64,000 bases of DNA. It comes from Pseudomonas sp. PICF141. Its GTDB lineage: Bacteria > Pseudomonadota > Gammaproteobacteria > Pseudomonadales > Pseudomonadaceae. Below the pieces are notes generated by a model, which did no database searches, was not told the origin of the DNA, and worked only from the letters and a program-made list of their open reading frames with translations. A program made the position numbers and the translations under genes. Below are positions 51,556 to 59,073 of the stretch, piece after piece; the stretch's first letter is position 1; each line of letters begins with the position of its first letter. The stretch covers positions 62,001-126,000 of the forward strand of contig NZ_MUNM01000063.1 of NCBI RefSeq assembly GCF_002286815.1, in the 5' to 3' direction.

Positions 51556-53235
51556 TTATCCACAGGCAGCCTCCAGCAAAATCCGCCCACTGGAGCAGGT
51601 GGCGGTTTCGTTGCGATAGGTGAAATACAATTTGCTGCGCGCCGAGTCGAAGCGCAGGTGCAACTGGATTTCATCACCGGGGCGTACCAGTTGCTGGAAT
51701 TTCAGCACTTCCATGCCGGCGAATTTTGCCGGCAGATCCATCAATCGCTGGCCCAGGCTCAATGCCCAATCCACCTGCACCACGCCGGGCAATACCGGCG
51801 CTCGGGGAAAGTGGCCGCTGAAATACGCCAGGTCTGGTGGAACGGCCAATTGCAGGCTCCATTCGCCATCGGTGTCGATTTGCTCCAGCACTTCCGGGGC
51901 CTTTGGACGGGGCGCCAGCAGCAAGGCTTCCACCTCGGCCTGGGGCAGTTTGCCTTGTGCGTTGAGCGGTAGCTGCCGCAACAAGCGCCAGCGGCGTGGC
52001 AGGGCCAGCGTTTCACAATGCTGACTCAGGTGCTGACGCAAGGCTTGAGTGAGGCTGCGTCGACCCTGATTGCGCAAGGCACGCAGGCCTCGTTCGCTGA
52101 GTACCAGCAGCGCCCCTAATGAAGCGCGATTTTCCTGAACCACGGCGAGGCGTGCTTCGGCGACCCAGTCGTGAGCCATCAGCGCTTGTTCGAGCATCGG
52201 TAGCGAAATACGTTTTTCTTCCAGTTTGACGATTCGGTCCAGCCGTCCCAACAGCTCGAAACGGCCGTCGGCGGCGATGCGCGCGGCATCGGCGGTGTGT
52301 TCGACATGGCCGGCTGGCAAATACGCTGAGGCGACAAGCAGGGCACCATCGTTGTCCTGGCTCAGCGCTACATCGGCGAAGGGTTGCCACAGATGCGGGC
52401 CCTGACGCCAGGCGATGCCGCCAGTTTCCGAGCTGCCGAAAATTTCTGTCGGCCATTGTTGCAGGCGCTCATGCAGGCATTGCGCTGCTTCGGCGGGCAA
52501 CGCACCACCGGAGGAAAATACCCGGCGCACCGCGCTCAGCGCTGGCCAGTCGAGGTTGTCGCCCATGCGCTTGAGCAGCGCCGGGCTGGCGACCCAGGCG
52601 AAGGCCGGGTATTCGCGGCTGGCGCGCTGCAAATCTTCCGGGAAGGCCAATTGCTTGCGGACGAACGAGCGCCCGGCGCACAACGGCCACAGCACCCGAA
52701 ACAGCAACCCGTAGATGTGTTGAGTGGCGACGCTGCCAATGATGCAGGCCTCGCCCAGATCTGCGCCCCACAGATGCTCCAGCGCTTCGACTTCATTGGC
52801 CAATTGGCGCAGGGTTTTGTCGATACGCTTGGGTTCGCCACTGGAGCCGGAGGTGCACAGGCTCAGCTGACAGCGATCCAGATCCAGAGCACTGGCTGGC
52901 AGCGGTGCATGCCGATAATCGCTCAGGTGCGCATCCTCAGCCTGGTCGGTCAGCCACAGATCGACCTCGGTCGACCAGCGCTGGCGAGTTTGCGCTTGCA
53001 AGTCCGCGGGCAGCAGTACGCTGACCCCGGCACGCCAGGCGCCGAGCAGGGCAATGGCCAGGTCGGCAGCGTCTTCAAGGTGCACGGCGATGCGCTGCAC
53101 GCCTTGCGCTTGCAGGCCGGCAGCCAGGCTCAGGGCCTGTTCGCACAATTGCGCATGATTCAACGCAGGTTCGGCCGTCACGACATGGTCTGGCCGAGCC
53201 TTGAGCAACAGTTGCTCAAGTGTTATCCAATTCAT
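51556..53235 (-). CDS. Acyl-CoA/ACP ligase fused to ApeI-like dehydratase
   Basis: 559 aa from ATG 53235 (MNWITLEQLLLKARP), which overlaps the upstream stop by ATGA. Residues 1-440 are an AMP-forming ligase: P-loop CTSGSSGEPK (127-136), GSSETGG (about 268-274), GRLDRIVKLEEKRI, and Lys429 in PLNAQGKLP. The C-terminal ~100 residues are a FabZ/ApeI-type hotdog with His475 in YFSGHFPRAPVLPG. In E. coli APE clusters these are separate proteins, so this is a fusion. It should load the aryl starter onto an ACP and dehydrate chain intermediates. Confidence 0.9.
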   Translation of the reverse strand: MNWITLEQLLLKARPDHVVTAEPALNHAQLCEQALSLAAGLQAQGVQRIAVHLEDAADLAIALLGAWRAGVSVLLPADLQAQTRQRWSTEVDLWLTDQAEDAHLSDYRHAPLPASALDLDRCQLSLCTSGSSGEPKRIDKTLRQLANEVEALEHLWGADLGEACIIGSVATQHIYGLLFRVLWPLCAGRSFVRKQLAFPEDLQRASREYPAFAWVASPALLKRMGDNLDWPALSAVRRVFSSGGALPAEAAQCLHERLQQWPTEIFGSSETGGIAWRQGPHLWQPFADVALSQDNDGALLVASAYLPAGHVEHTADAARIAADGRFELLGRLDRIVKLEEKRISLPMLEQALMAHDWVAEARLAVVQENRASLGALLVLSERGLRALRNQGRRSLTQALRQHLSQHCETLALPRRWRLLRQLPLNAQGKLPQAEVEALLLAPRPKAPEVLEQIDTDGEWSLQLAVPPDLAYFSGHFPRAPVLPGVVQVDWALSLGQRLMDLPAKFAGMEVLKFQQLVRPGDEIQLHLRFDSARSKLYFTYRNETATCSSGRILLEAACG

Positions 53236-53777
53236 GGGCGGCCTCTTACCCGTTGTCGTATCAGCCATTCAATGGCAAACATCAGGCCGATCAATCCATA
53301 GGAGATCAGGCCGGTGTACAACATCCACCAATTCAGCGGCGCCCAAAGGGTCAGGGCCGCGGCGCACAAGCCGTTGCAGAGAAAGAACACGCTCCAGGCA
53401 ATCGTCACCCGGCGGGTGTAGCGAATGGCCTTGGCCGGTAATTCCGGCTCTCGCAGCCGGGCCAGGCGCTCGATCATCGGCGGGCCATATTTCAGGCTCA
53501 GCCCGAACAGCACCAGCATGAATGCGCTGATCAATACCGGGTACCAGCGCAGCAGCACCGGGCTGTCGAACAGCGCCAGCAACAGGCAGAATGCGATGGC
53601 GACCACGGCCATCCACAGGCTTTCAGGCCGCCGCTGGCCAGTCAGCGCCCGTGCCAGCCACAGGCTACCCAGCAGCAGACCGAACTGCCACGGGGCAAAA
53701 TGCGCCATGCCGAAATACACCGCAAAGGGGTACAAAAGGCCCGCCAGCAGCAGGCCGAGGCCGATCAGTCGGCTCAT
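53232..53777 (-). CDS. COG4648-type membrane protein, APE operon
   Basis: 181 aa with about six hydrophobic helices, spread over residues 4-60, 68-92, 125-145 and 148-172, and a basic loop (IERLARLREPELPAKAIRYTRR). This family recurs next to the ACP genes of APE clusters, but its biochemical role is not established. It overlaps both the ACP gene and the ligase gene by ATGA. Confidence 0.82.
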   Translation of the reverse strand: MSRLIGLGLLLAGLLYPFAVYFGMAHFAPWQFGLLLGSLWLARALTGQRRPESLWMAVVAIAFCLLLALFDSPVLLRWYPVLISAFMLVLFGLSLKYGPPMIERLARLREPELPAKAIRYTRRVTIAWSVFFLCNGLCAAALTLWAPLNWWMLYTGLISYGLIGLMFAIEWLIRQRVRGRP

Positions 53778-54028
53778 GCGGCGGGTTGAACCAGACGGTA
53801 GACCGCCTCGACCACGTCGCTGACGGTACGCACCGATTTGAATTCCTCGGCGGCGATTTTCTTGCCGGTCTGGCGTTTGATGTGATCGATCAGGTCGACC
53901 GCATCGATGCTGTCGATTTCCAGATCCTGATACAGGTTGGACCCCAGACTGATGCGCTCGGGCTCCAGCTCGAAGAGTTCGACCAGAGCATCGCGCAGGG
54001 TATTGAAAATATCGTCACGAGTTTGCAT
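53774..54028 (-). CDS. Acyl carrier protein 2, APE operon
   Basis: 84 aa acidic four-helix ACP. Ser40 in QDLEIDSIDAVDLIDHI is the phosphopantetheine site. It is 9 nt downstream of the first ACP. The two probably carry the starter and extension intermediates. Confidence 0.93.
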   Translation of the reverse strand: MQTRDDIFNTLRDALVELFELEPERISLGSNLYQDLEIDSIDAVDLIDHIKRQTGKKIAAEEFKSVRTVSDVVEAVYRLVQPAA

Positions 54029-54037
54029 GGTCCGGTC

Positions 54038-54298
54038 TCAAGCTGCCTGCTTTGCGGTGACGAACGCCGCAAGGCTCGCCACGTTGGTGAAGTGATTACG
54101 GGTGTCCTTGGCGTCGGCATCGATTTTGATGCCGTACTTTTTCTGGATGGCCAGGCCGAGTTCCAGGGCGTCTACCGAGTCCAGGCCCAGGCCTTCGCCG
54201 AACAGCGTTTGTTCATCGCCGATATCATCGACGCTGATGTCTTCGAGGCCCAGGGCATCGATGATCAGTTCTTTTATCTCACGGTGCAGATCGCTCAT
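54038..54298 (-). CDS. Acyl carrier protein 1, APE operon
   Basis: 86 aa from ATG 54298 (MSDLHREIKELIIDALGLED). Ser41 in GLGLDSVDALELGLAI is the phosphopantetheine site. The start lies inside the preceding acyltransferase gene (20-nt overlap), consistent with coupling; a longer upstream start is not credible. Confidence 0.93.
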   Translation of the reverse strand: MSDLHREIKELIIDALGLEDISVDDIGDEQTLFGEGLGLDSVDALELGLAIQKKYGIKIDADAKDTRNHFTNVASLAAFVTAKQAA

Positions 54299-55088
54299 CT
54301 TCGGCGAGCTCCTTAATAAAGTAATGGTGCAAATAATCATTGAGCTTGCGCGAGGCCTGAGGCGCAGGCCCCTGCGTAGCGAAGGCCTGTGGGTCTATAT
54401 CGGCCCCAACGCGAAAACTGAAGTGCACGCGGCGTTTGGGGATCCGATACCAGGGTTCGGCCTTGGTCAATGTGGTCGGGCTGACCTTGATGATCACCGG
54501 GGTGAGGATTCTCGCACCACGCAGGGCGATTGCCGCGCCCCCCCGATGAAAGGCCGGCGGTTTACCGGGTTGAGTGCGGGTGCCCTCGGGAAAGATGATC
54601 AGGGTCTGACCGCTTTTCAGCGCATCGGCAGCGGCGTCGAGCATATCCATGCTGCCATCGTTGCTGATGTAATCGGTGCGGCGTAGCGGGGCGCGGGTGA
54701 ACGGGTTTTCCCAGAGGCTTTTCTTGACCACACAGTTGGAGTGGCCCACCAGGCCGATCAAAAATACGACATCGATCAACGAGGGGTGATTGGCAACGAT
54801 CATCTGCCCTGGCCGCCCGAGTTTTTCCGCGCCCTGAATGTCATAAGTCAGCACGCCGGCGCGAGCCATGAACCGAATGAAAAACCAGAAACAGCGGCTT
54901 ACTGTCTGTCGGGCGCGCCGACGATGGGCCTGGGCGTCTCCCGGCAGGCAACTCAGCAGCGGGAATACCACCACTCGCAGGCATAGCCCGCCCAACCCGA
55001 ACAGGGTGAAGCTTGCGGCAGTGGCCAGCAGGCGCCAGTAATAGGCGTCGCGGTTTTTATCGGTCACAGGTTGCGTTGCCAGGTCCAT
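54279..55088 (-). CDS. PlsC-like 1-acylglycerol-3-phosphate acyltransferase, APE operon
   Basis: 269 aa from ATG 55088 (MDLATQPVTDKNRDAYYW). H-x4-D in NHPSLID, FPEGTRTQPG, and PVIIKVSP are the PlsC motifs, with an N-terminal membrane helix (about residues 22-45). It probably transfers the polyene or a fatty acyl chain to the glycerolipid. It overlaps the first gene of the operon by 25 nt. Confidence 0.9.
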   Translation of the reverse strand: MDLATQPVTDKNRDAYYWRLLATAASFTLFGLGGLCLRVVVFPLLSCLPGDAQAHRRRARQTVSRCFWFFIRFMARAGVLTYDIQGAEKLGRPGQMIVANHPSLIDVVFLIGLVGHSNCVVKKSLWENPFTRAPLRRTDYISNDGSMDMLDAAADALKSGQTLIIFPEGTRTQPGKPPAFHRGGAAIALRGARILTPVIIKVSPTTLTKAEPWYRIPKRRVHFSFRVGADIDPQAFATQGPAPQASRKLNDYLHHYFIKELAEDERSAP

Positions 55089-55789
55089 ACACGATTTTTC
55101 CAGGCATGTTGGCAGGTCGTTTGCTGGCCGAGCAGGGTACGCAACAGATTCAGGGCATGGGGCCAACGGGTTTTGGACAACGCTTGCGAGGTGCTGTTCA
55201 GCGACAGCTGCCACTGATTGCCAGGTGTAATCAACAGGCCCACCGCGTAGGGGAATGGCACATCGTCGATCCAGGCCGTGTAGGCCGCGGGCGGTTGCTC
55301 CTCCGTCACTATCAGCAGTACCGCGGGTGCGCCTTCCTCGAGCAGCGCCGCCGCTTCCAGCATGCCGTGTTCAAGGCCATCTCCCGCCGCGGCGAGGGCG
55401 GTCATTTCGCTGGTTTCGCCACGCATGATCGACCACAGGCCGATCACCGCATTGTGCACCGACAGGCTGAACTGAGTGGGTGACAACGGTTGATCCGTCG
55501 CCAGATCGCTGAGAATGTCAAAGGTGCGCGGGGTTTCGCCATGGCGGGAAATAAAGATCAACGGTAGGTCCTGGCGACCATCGGCCAAAGGCCAGCCGAC
55601 ACTGAACGCCATCCGCGCCAGACGGCTGAGGCGTCGACGCTGCATGGCCGGCAGAAACGATACGTCGGGAGCGACATCGCTGCGCTCGAGCACAACCGGT
55701 TGCCGGCTCCAGGCCTGCCAGTCATTCACGCTTTCAAGCCCGGGGGCCCACGCGCGCCATTGGGCGATGTTGAAGTTGATCACAGACAT
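55064..55789 (-). CDS. Beta-ketoacyl synthase-like protein (ketoacyl-synt_2 type), first gene of the APE operon
   Basis: 241 aa. It resembles the N-terminal half of a ketosynthase (SPTQFSLSVHNAVIGLWSI, then AAAGDGLEHGMLEAAALL) but is too short for a full KS and has no recognisable Cys-His-His set. APE clusters commonly carry such a protein; a structural or initiating role is inferred. It is the promoter-proximal gene, facing the divergent ParA gene. Confidence 0.82.
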   Translation of the reverse strand: MSVINFNIAQWRAWAPGLESVNDWQAWSRQPVVLERSDVAPDVSFLPAMQRRRLSRLARMAFSVGWPLADGRQDLPLIFISRHGETPRTFDILSDLATDQPLSPTQFSLSVHNAVIGLWSIMRGETSEMTALAAAGDGLEHGMLEAAALLEEGAPAVLLIVTEEQPPAAYTAWIDDVPFPYAVGLLITPGNQWQLSLNSTSQALSKTRWPHALNLLRTLLGQQTTCQHAWKNRVWTWQRNL

Positions 55790-56149
55790 TCAATCCCGCC
55801 CCTGCAGGCTTTCTTTTGACGCGGTGAGCCGCTAAAAATCGCGGCAGACCTTACGTGGCGCTTAACGCCGAGTGGCGCGCATTATCCCGTTGCGACGGGT
55901 GTGTAGCAAATGCTGGTTACATTTTGTGCAACGAAATGTACCGTCTGGTTCGCGAAAAAAACTGTCGTTTGGCCATTATCCACGCGGCGTCGGACATGTC
56001 TGTCAGCTCCATCGGCGATCGATGGGTGAGTTGGCGGCGTTTTCCGACGGAAATTACCCATGATTGTGTAGTCCCGATGCCAGCGAGGTAGCTAAGCAGC
56101 GGCGTGGACCACTACACTCGGTCATTCTTTGATACACGGAGGTTTTGAC
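55790..56149. promoter_or_regulatory. Divergent control region of the APE operon and the ParA gene, with dyad
   Basis: 360 nt without a credible gene. A dyad GGTTACATTT-N9-AAATGTACC lies at 55915-55942 and is the strongest operator candidate. GGAGG at 56139-56143 is the ribosome site of the ParA gene. Two short frames on the plus strand here lack ribosome sites and family similarity. Confidence 0.5.
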
Positions 56150-56917
56150 ATGCGGCGCGTGGTGTTCAATCAGAAAGGTGGCGTGGGCAAGTCAAGTATT
56201 GCCTGCAATCTGGCGGCGGTCAGCGCCAGCGAAGGCTATCGCACGCTGTTGGTGGATCTCGATGCCCAAGCCAACTCCACTCAATACCTGACGGGACTCA
56301 CCGGTGACGATATCCCGATGGGGATCGCTGATTTCTTCAAGCAGACGCTGTCCTCCGGCCCGTTTTCGAAGAAAAACCAGGTCGATATCTACGAAACTCC
56401 GTTCGACAACCTTCACGTCGTTACCGCGACCGCCGAGCTGGCTGACTTGCAGCCCAAGCTTGAGGCCAAGCACAAGATCAACAAGCTGAGAAAATTGCTC
56501 GAGGAACTGGACGGCGATTACGACCGAATCTACCTCGATACACCGCCAGCGCTGAATTTCTATGCTGTCTCGGCGTTGATCGCTGCTGATCGGGTGTTGA
56601 TCCCCTTTGATTGCGACAGTTTCTCCCGTCAGGCGCTGTATGGCCTGCTGGCGGAAATCGAAGAGTTGAAGGAAGACCACAACGAAGGGCTGGAGGTTGA
56701 AGGCATTGTTGTCAACCAGTTCCAGGCCCGCGCCAGTTTGCCTCAGCAAATCCTCGACGAACTGATCGCCGAAGGGCTGCCCGTATTGCCGGTGTACCTG
56801 GCCAGTTCAGTGCGGATGCGCGAATCCCATCAGGCCAACACGCCGCTGATCCATCTCGACCCGCGGCACAAACTGACTCTGCAGTTCGTCGACCTGCACA
56901 ACTTGCTGGAAAACTGA
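56150..56917 (+). CDS. ParA/MinD-family ATPase (orphan)
   Basis: 255 aa from ATG 56150, chosen for GGAGG 6 nt upstream; an earlier in-frame start at 56129 lacks one. The deviant Walker A is NQKGGVGKSS (residues 6-15), switch I is VDLDAQANST, and Walker B is IYLDTPPALN. There is no ParB gene or parS-like site beside it, so it is not a standard partition pair. Orphan ParA proteins often position cell-surface or chemotaxis machinery. It diverges from the APE operon. Confidence 0.9.
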   Translation: MRRVVFNQKGGVGKSSIACNLAAVSASEGYRTLLVDLDAQANSTQYLTGLTGDDIPMGIADFFKQTLSSGPFSKKNQVDIYETPFDNLHVVTATAELADLQPKLEAKHKINKLRKLLEELDGDYDRIYLDTPPALNFYAVSALIAADRVLIPFDCDSFSRQALYGLLAEIEELKEDHNEGLEVEGIVVNQFQARASLPQQILDELIAEGLPVLPVYLASSVRMRESHQANTPLIHLDPRHKLTLQFVDLHNLLEN

Positions 56918-56923
56918 AAAGCG

Positions 56924-57000
56924 AAAGATCGCAGCCTTCGGCAGCTCCTACGGGATTGGCTGAACGCCGATTTAGAAGCTGCGAAGGCTGCGATCTTTTT
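56924..57000. repeat. Inverted repeat serving as bidirectional terminator
   Basis: AAAGATCGCAGCCTTCGGCAGC on the left is mirrored by GCTGCGAAGGCTGCGATCTTT on the right, followed by a T-tract, between the convergent ParA and trxC genes. It belongs to the same GCAGCCTTCGGCAGC family as the elements at 47624 and 51413. Confidence 0.85.
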
Positions 57001-57010
57001 CAGGCTGCTA

Positions 57011-57445
57011 TCAGATCCCCTGACTACGCAACCAGCTCATCAATTGCGGTAACGGGAAGGCCCCGCTCTGGCGAGCCACTTCCCGGCCGTTCTTGAACAG
57101 AATCAGGCTCGGGATCGAGCGAATCCCCAGCTGCGCCGACAACTGCTGATTCGCCTCGCTGTCCAGCTTGGCCAACCGACACTTGCCTGCCAACTGCCCA
57201 GCCGCCTGCTCGAACACTGGCGCAAACGACTTGCATGGCCCGCACCAGTCCGCCCACACATCCACCAGCAATGGCAGATCACCCTTGATCTGACTGGCGT
57301 AATCGCCTTGTTTCAATTCGAACGGTTTGTTCAGCAAGACCTCGGCCTTGCAGCGACCGCATTTTGGATGATCCTTGAGGCGCTCGGCGGGGATGCGGTT
57401 CAGACCGTTGCAGTTGGGGCAGGGGATGAGGAGTGGGTCGGTCAT
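57011..57445 (-). CDS. trxC: Thioredoxin 2
   Basis: 144-aa cytoplasmic disulphide reductase. The N-terminal zinc module has CPNC (residues 9-12) and CGRC (29-32), which distinguish TrxC from TrxA. The active site is WCGPC (about 67-71), and the cis-Pro follows in RSIPSLILF. TrxC is zinc-regulated and oxidative-stress linked in E. coli. Confidence 0.96.
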   Translation of the reverse strand: MTDPLLIPCPNCNGLNRIPAERLKDHPKCGRCKAEVLLNKPFELKQGDYASQIKGDLPLLVDVWADWCGPCKSFAPVFEQAAGQLAGKCRLAKLDSEANQQLSAQLGIRSIPSLILFKNGREVARQSGAFPLPQLMSWLRSQGI

Positions 57446-57561
57446 GATTGGCTCTCAGTTGGGCAGTCTATGGAGCTGATCTGGAGTTGAAGGTGGTCTT
57501 TATCAAGGAGATAGGTTTTAGACCACTATCTTATTCGGTTGCGAAAAGGGCCTATCTGCAC

Positions 57562-59025
57562 TCACGACGAACAACTGATCTCCAGATGCTTGCCCCATTC
57601 CGGTGGCCGCTCGGCATAACGCTCCATTCCAGGCTGCTCCTCGAACGGATTGCTCAGCACCGCGTGCAAGCGGCGAACTTCCGAGTAGTCGCCGCTCTCT
57701 GCCGCATCGATGGCGTTCTGCGCCAGATAATTGCGCAGGATGTACAGCGGATTCACCGCATGCATGCGCTTGCGGCGCTGTTCCTGGTCAGCCACACCTT
57801 CACGGGCAACCCGGGCGATGTAGAGTTCGCCCCACGCATCGAAACCCTTGAGGTCGACGAAGTCATCGCGCAAGCGGGCGATGGCCCGTTCGGGTGATTC
57901 ATCGCCGAGGCGGCGGAAGAACAGGCTGTAATCGACGCCGCTGTTCTGCATCAATTGCAGCAGGTGTTCCAGCAATTTCTGGTCGTCGTCTTCGGCAGTG
58001 GTCAAGCCGAGGCGACGGCGCATCAGGTCCAGGTAGTGGGCCTGGAACAGTGGCAGGTACAGGCCGAGGGTTTCGCGCAGGGCTTCGACGCTGATGAACG
58101 GCGTCAAGGCCTGGGCGAGGGCGCTGAGGTTCCACTGGCCAATGGGTACCTGATTGCTGAAAGAATAGCGGCCCTGATCATCGGAGTGATTGCAGATGAA
58201 GTGGGCATCGAAGTCGTCGAGAAAGGCAAACGGGCCGAAGTCGAAGGTAATACCCAGGATCGACATGTTGTCGGTGTTCATCACGCCGTGGCAGAACCCG
58301 TAGGCCTGCCATTTGGCGATCAGTTCGGCATTGCGCTCGACGATTTCGCGGAACATCGCCAGATACGGTTCCGGCTGTTCCAGGCAATGGGGGAAATGCA
58401 TCGCCAGCACATGGTCGCCAAGTTCTTTCTGTTGCTCGGGACGCTTGGTGTAGTAGAAAAATTCGAAATGCCCGAAACGTACATGGCTCGGCGCCAGACG
58501 CAGGAGCATGGCCGCGCGTTCCTGTTTCTCGCGCCAGACCGGTGTGTCGGAGCCGATCACGCACAGCGCGCGAGTGGTGGGAATGTTCAGCGCATGCAGG
58601 GCTTCGGAGGCGAGAAATTCGCGGATCGAGGACCGCAACACCGCCCGTCCATCGCCCATGCGTGAATAGGGCGTCTGGCCGGCACCCTTGAGGTGCAGGT
58701 CCCAATGTTCGCCGGCTTCGTTGTAGACCTCGCCCAGTAACAAGCCGCGACCGTCGCCCAGCTGCGGGTTGTAAAAGCCGAACTGATGCCCGGAATAGAC
58801 CATCGCCCGCGGCTCGGCCTCGGCCCAGAGCTTGTGACCACTGAACAGCTCAGCGAACACCGGTGTGTGGGCCTCGGCCGGGTCCAGGTCCAGCAGCGCC
58901 ATGGCGGCGGGGCTGGCAACCACCAGTCGCGGAGCGGCGATGGGCTCGGGCAGCACATGGGTTGAGAACGCATCGCCCAGGCGGGCGAAGCGATTGTCGA
59001 AGGTCAGTTCGTCGAGGGCTTTCAA
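57562..59025 (-). CDS. selO: Protein adenylyltransferase SelO (YdiU)
   Basis: 487 aa pseudokinase-fold enzyme that transfers AMP to Ser, Thr or Tyr of target proteins, in redox stress control. Seen are the N-terminal VYSGHQFGFYNPQLGDGRGLLLG block cut into its parts (YSGHQFGF; QLGDGRG), the HGVMNTDNMSILG catalytic loop and the DFGPFAFLD metal site. The length is usual. It may bind ATP in inverted orientation, as the family does. Confidence 0.96.
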   Translation of the reverse strand: MKALDELTFDNRFARLGDAFSTHVLPEPIAAPRLVVASPAAMALLDLDPAEAHTPVFAELFSGHKLWAEAEPRAMVYSGHQFGFYNPQLGDGRGLLLGEVYNEAGEHWDLHLKGAGQTPYSRMGDGRAVLRSSIREFLASEALHALNIPTTRALCVIGSDTPVWREKQERAAMLLRLAPSHVRFGHFEFFYYTKRPEQQKELGDHVLAMHFPHCLEQPEPYLAMFREIVERNAELIAKWQAYGFCHGVMNTDNMSILGITFDFGPFAFLDDFDAHFICNHSDDQGRYSFSNQVPIGQWNLSALAQALTPFISVEALRETLGLYLPLFQAHYLDLMRRRLGLTTAEDDDQKLLEHLLQLMQNSGVDYSLFFRRLGDESPERAIARLRDDFVDLKGFDAWGELYIARVAREGVADQEQRRKRMHAVNPLYILRNYLAQNAIDAAESGDYSEVRRLHAVLSNPFEEQPGMERYAERPPEWGKHLEISCSS

Positions 59026-59073
59026 CGGCCATCTCCAGCAGAATGTCCGAGCATTCTGCTAGGGATAGCGCGG

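Noticed and set aside
55855..56091. Plus-strand 63-78 codon frames in the APE/ParA intergenic region
   Set aside because: No ribosome site, no family similarity, and they overlap the only region available for two divergent promoters.
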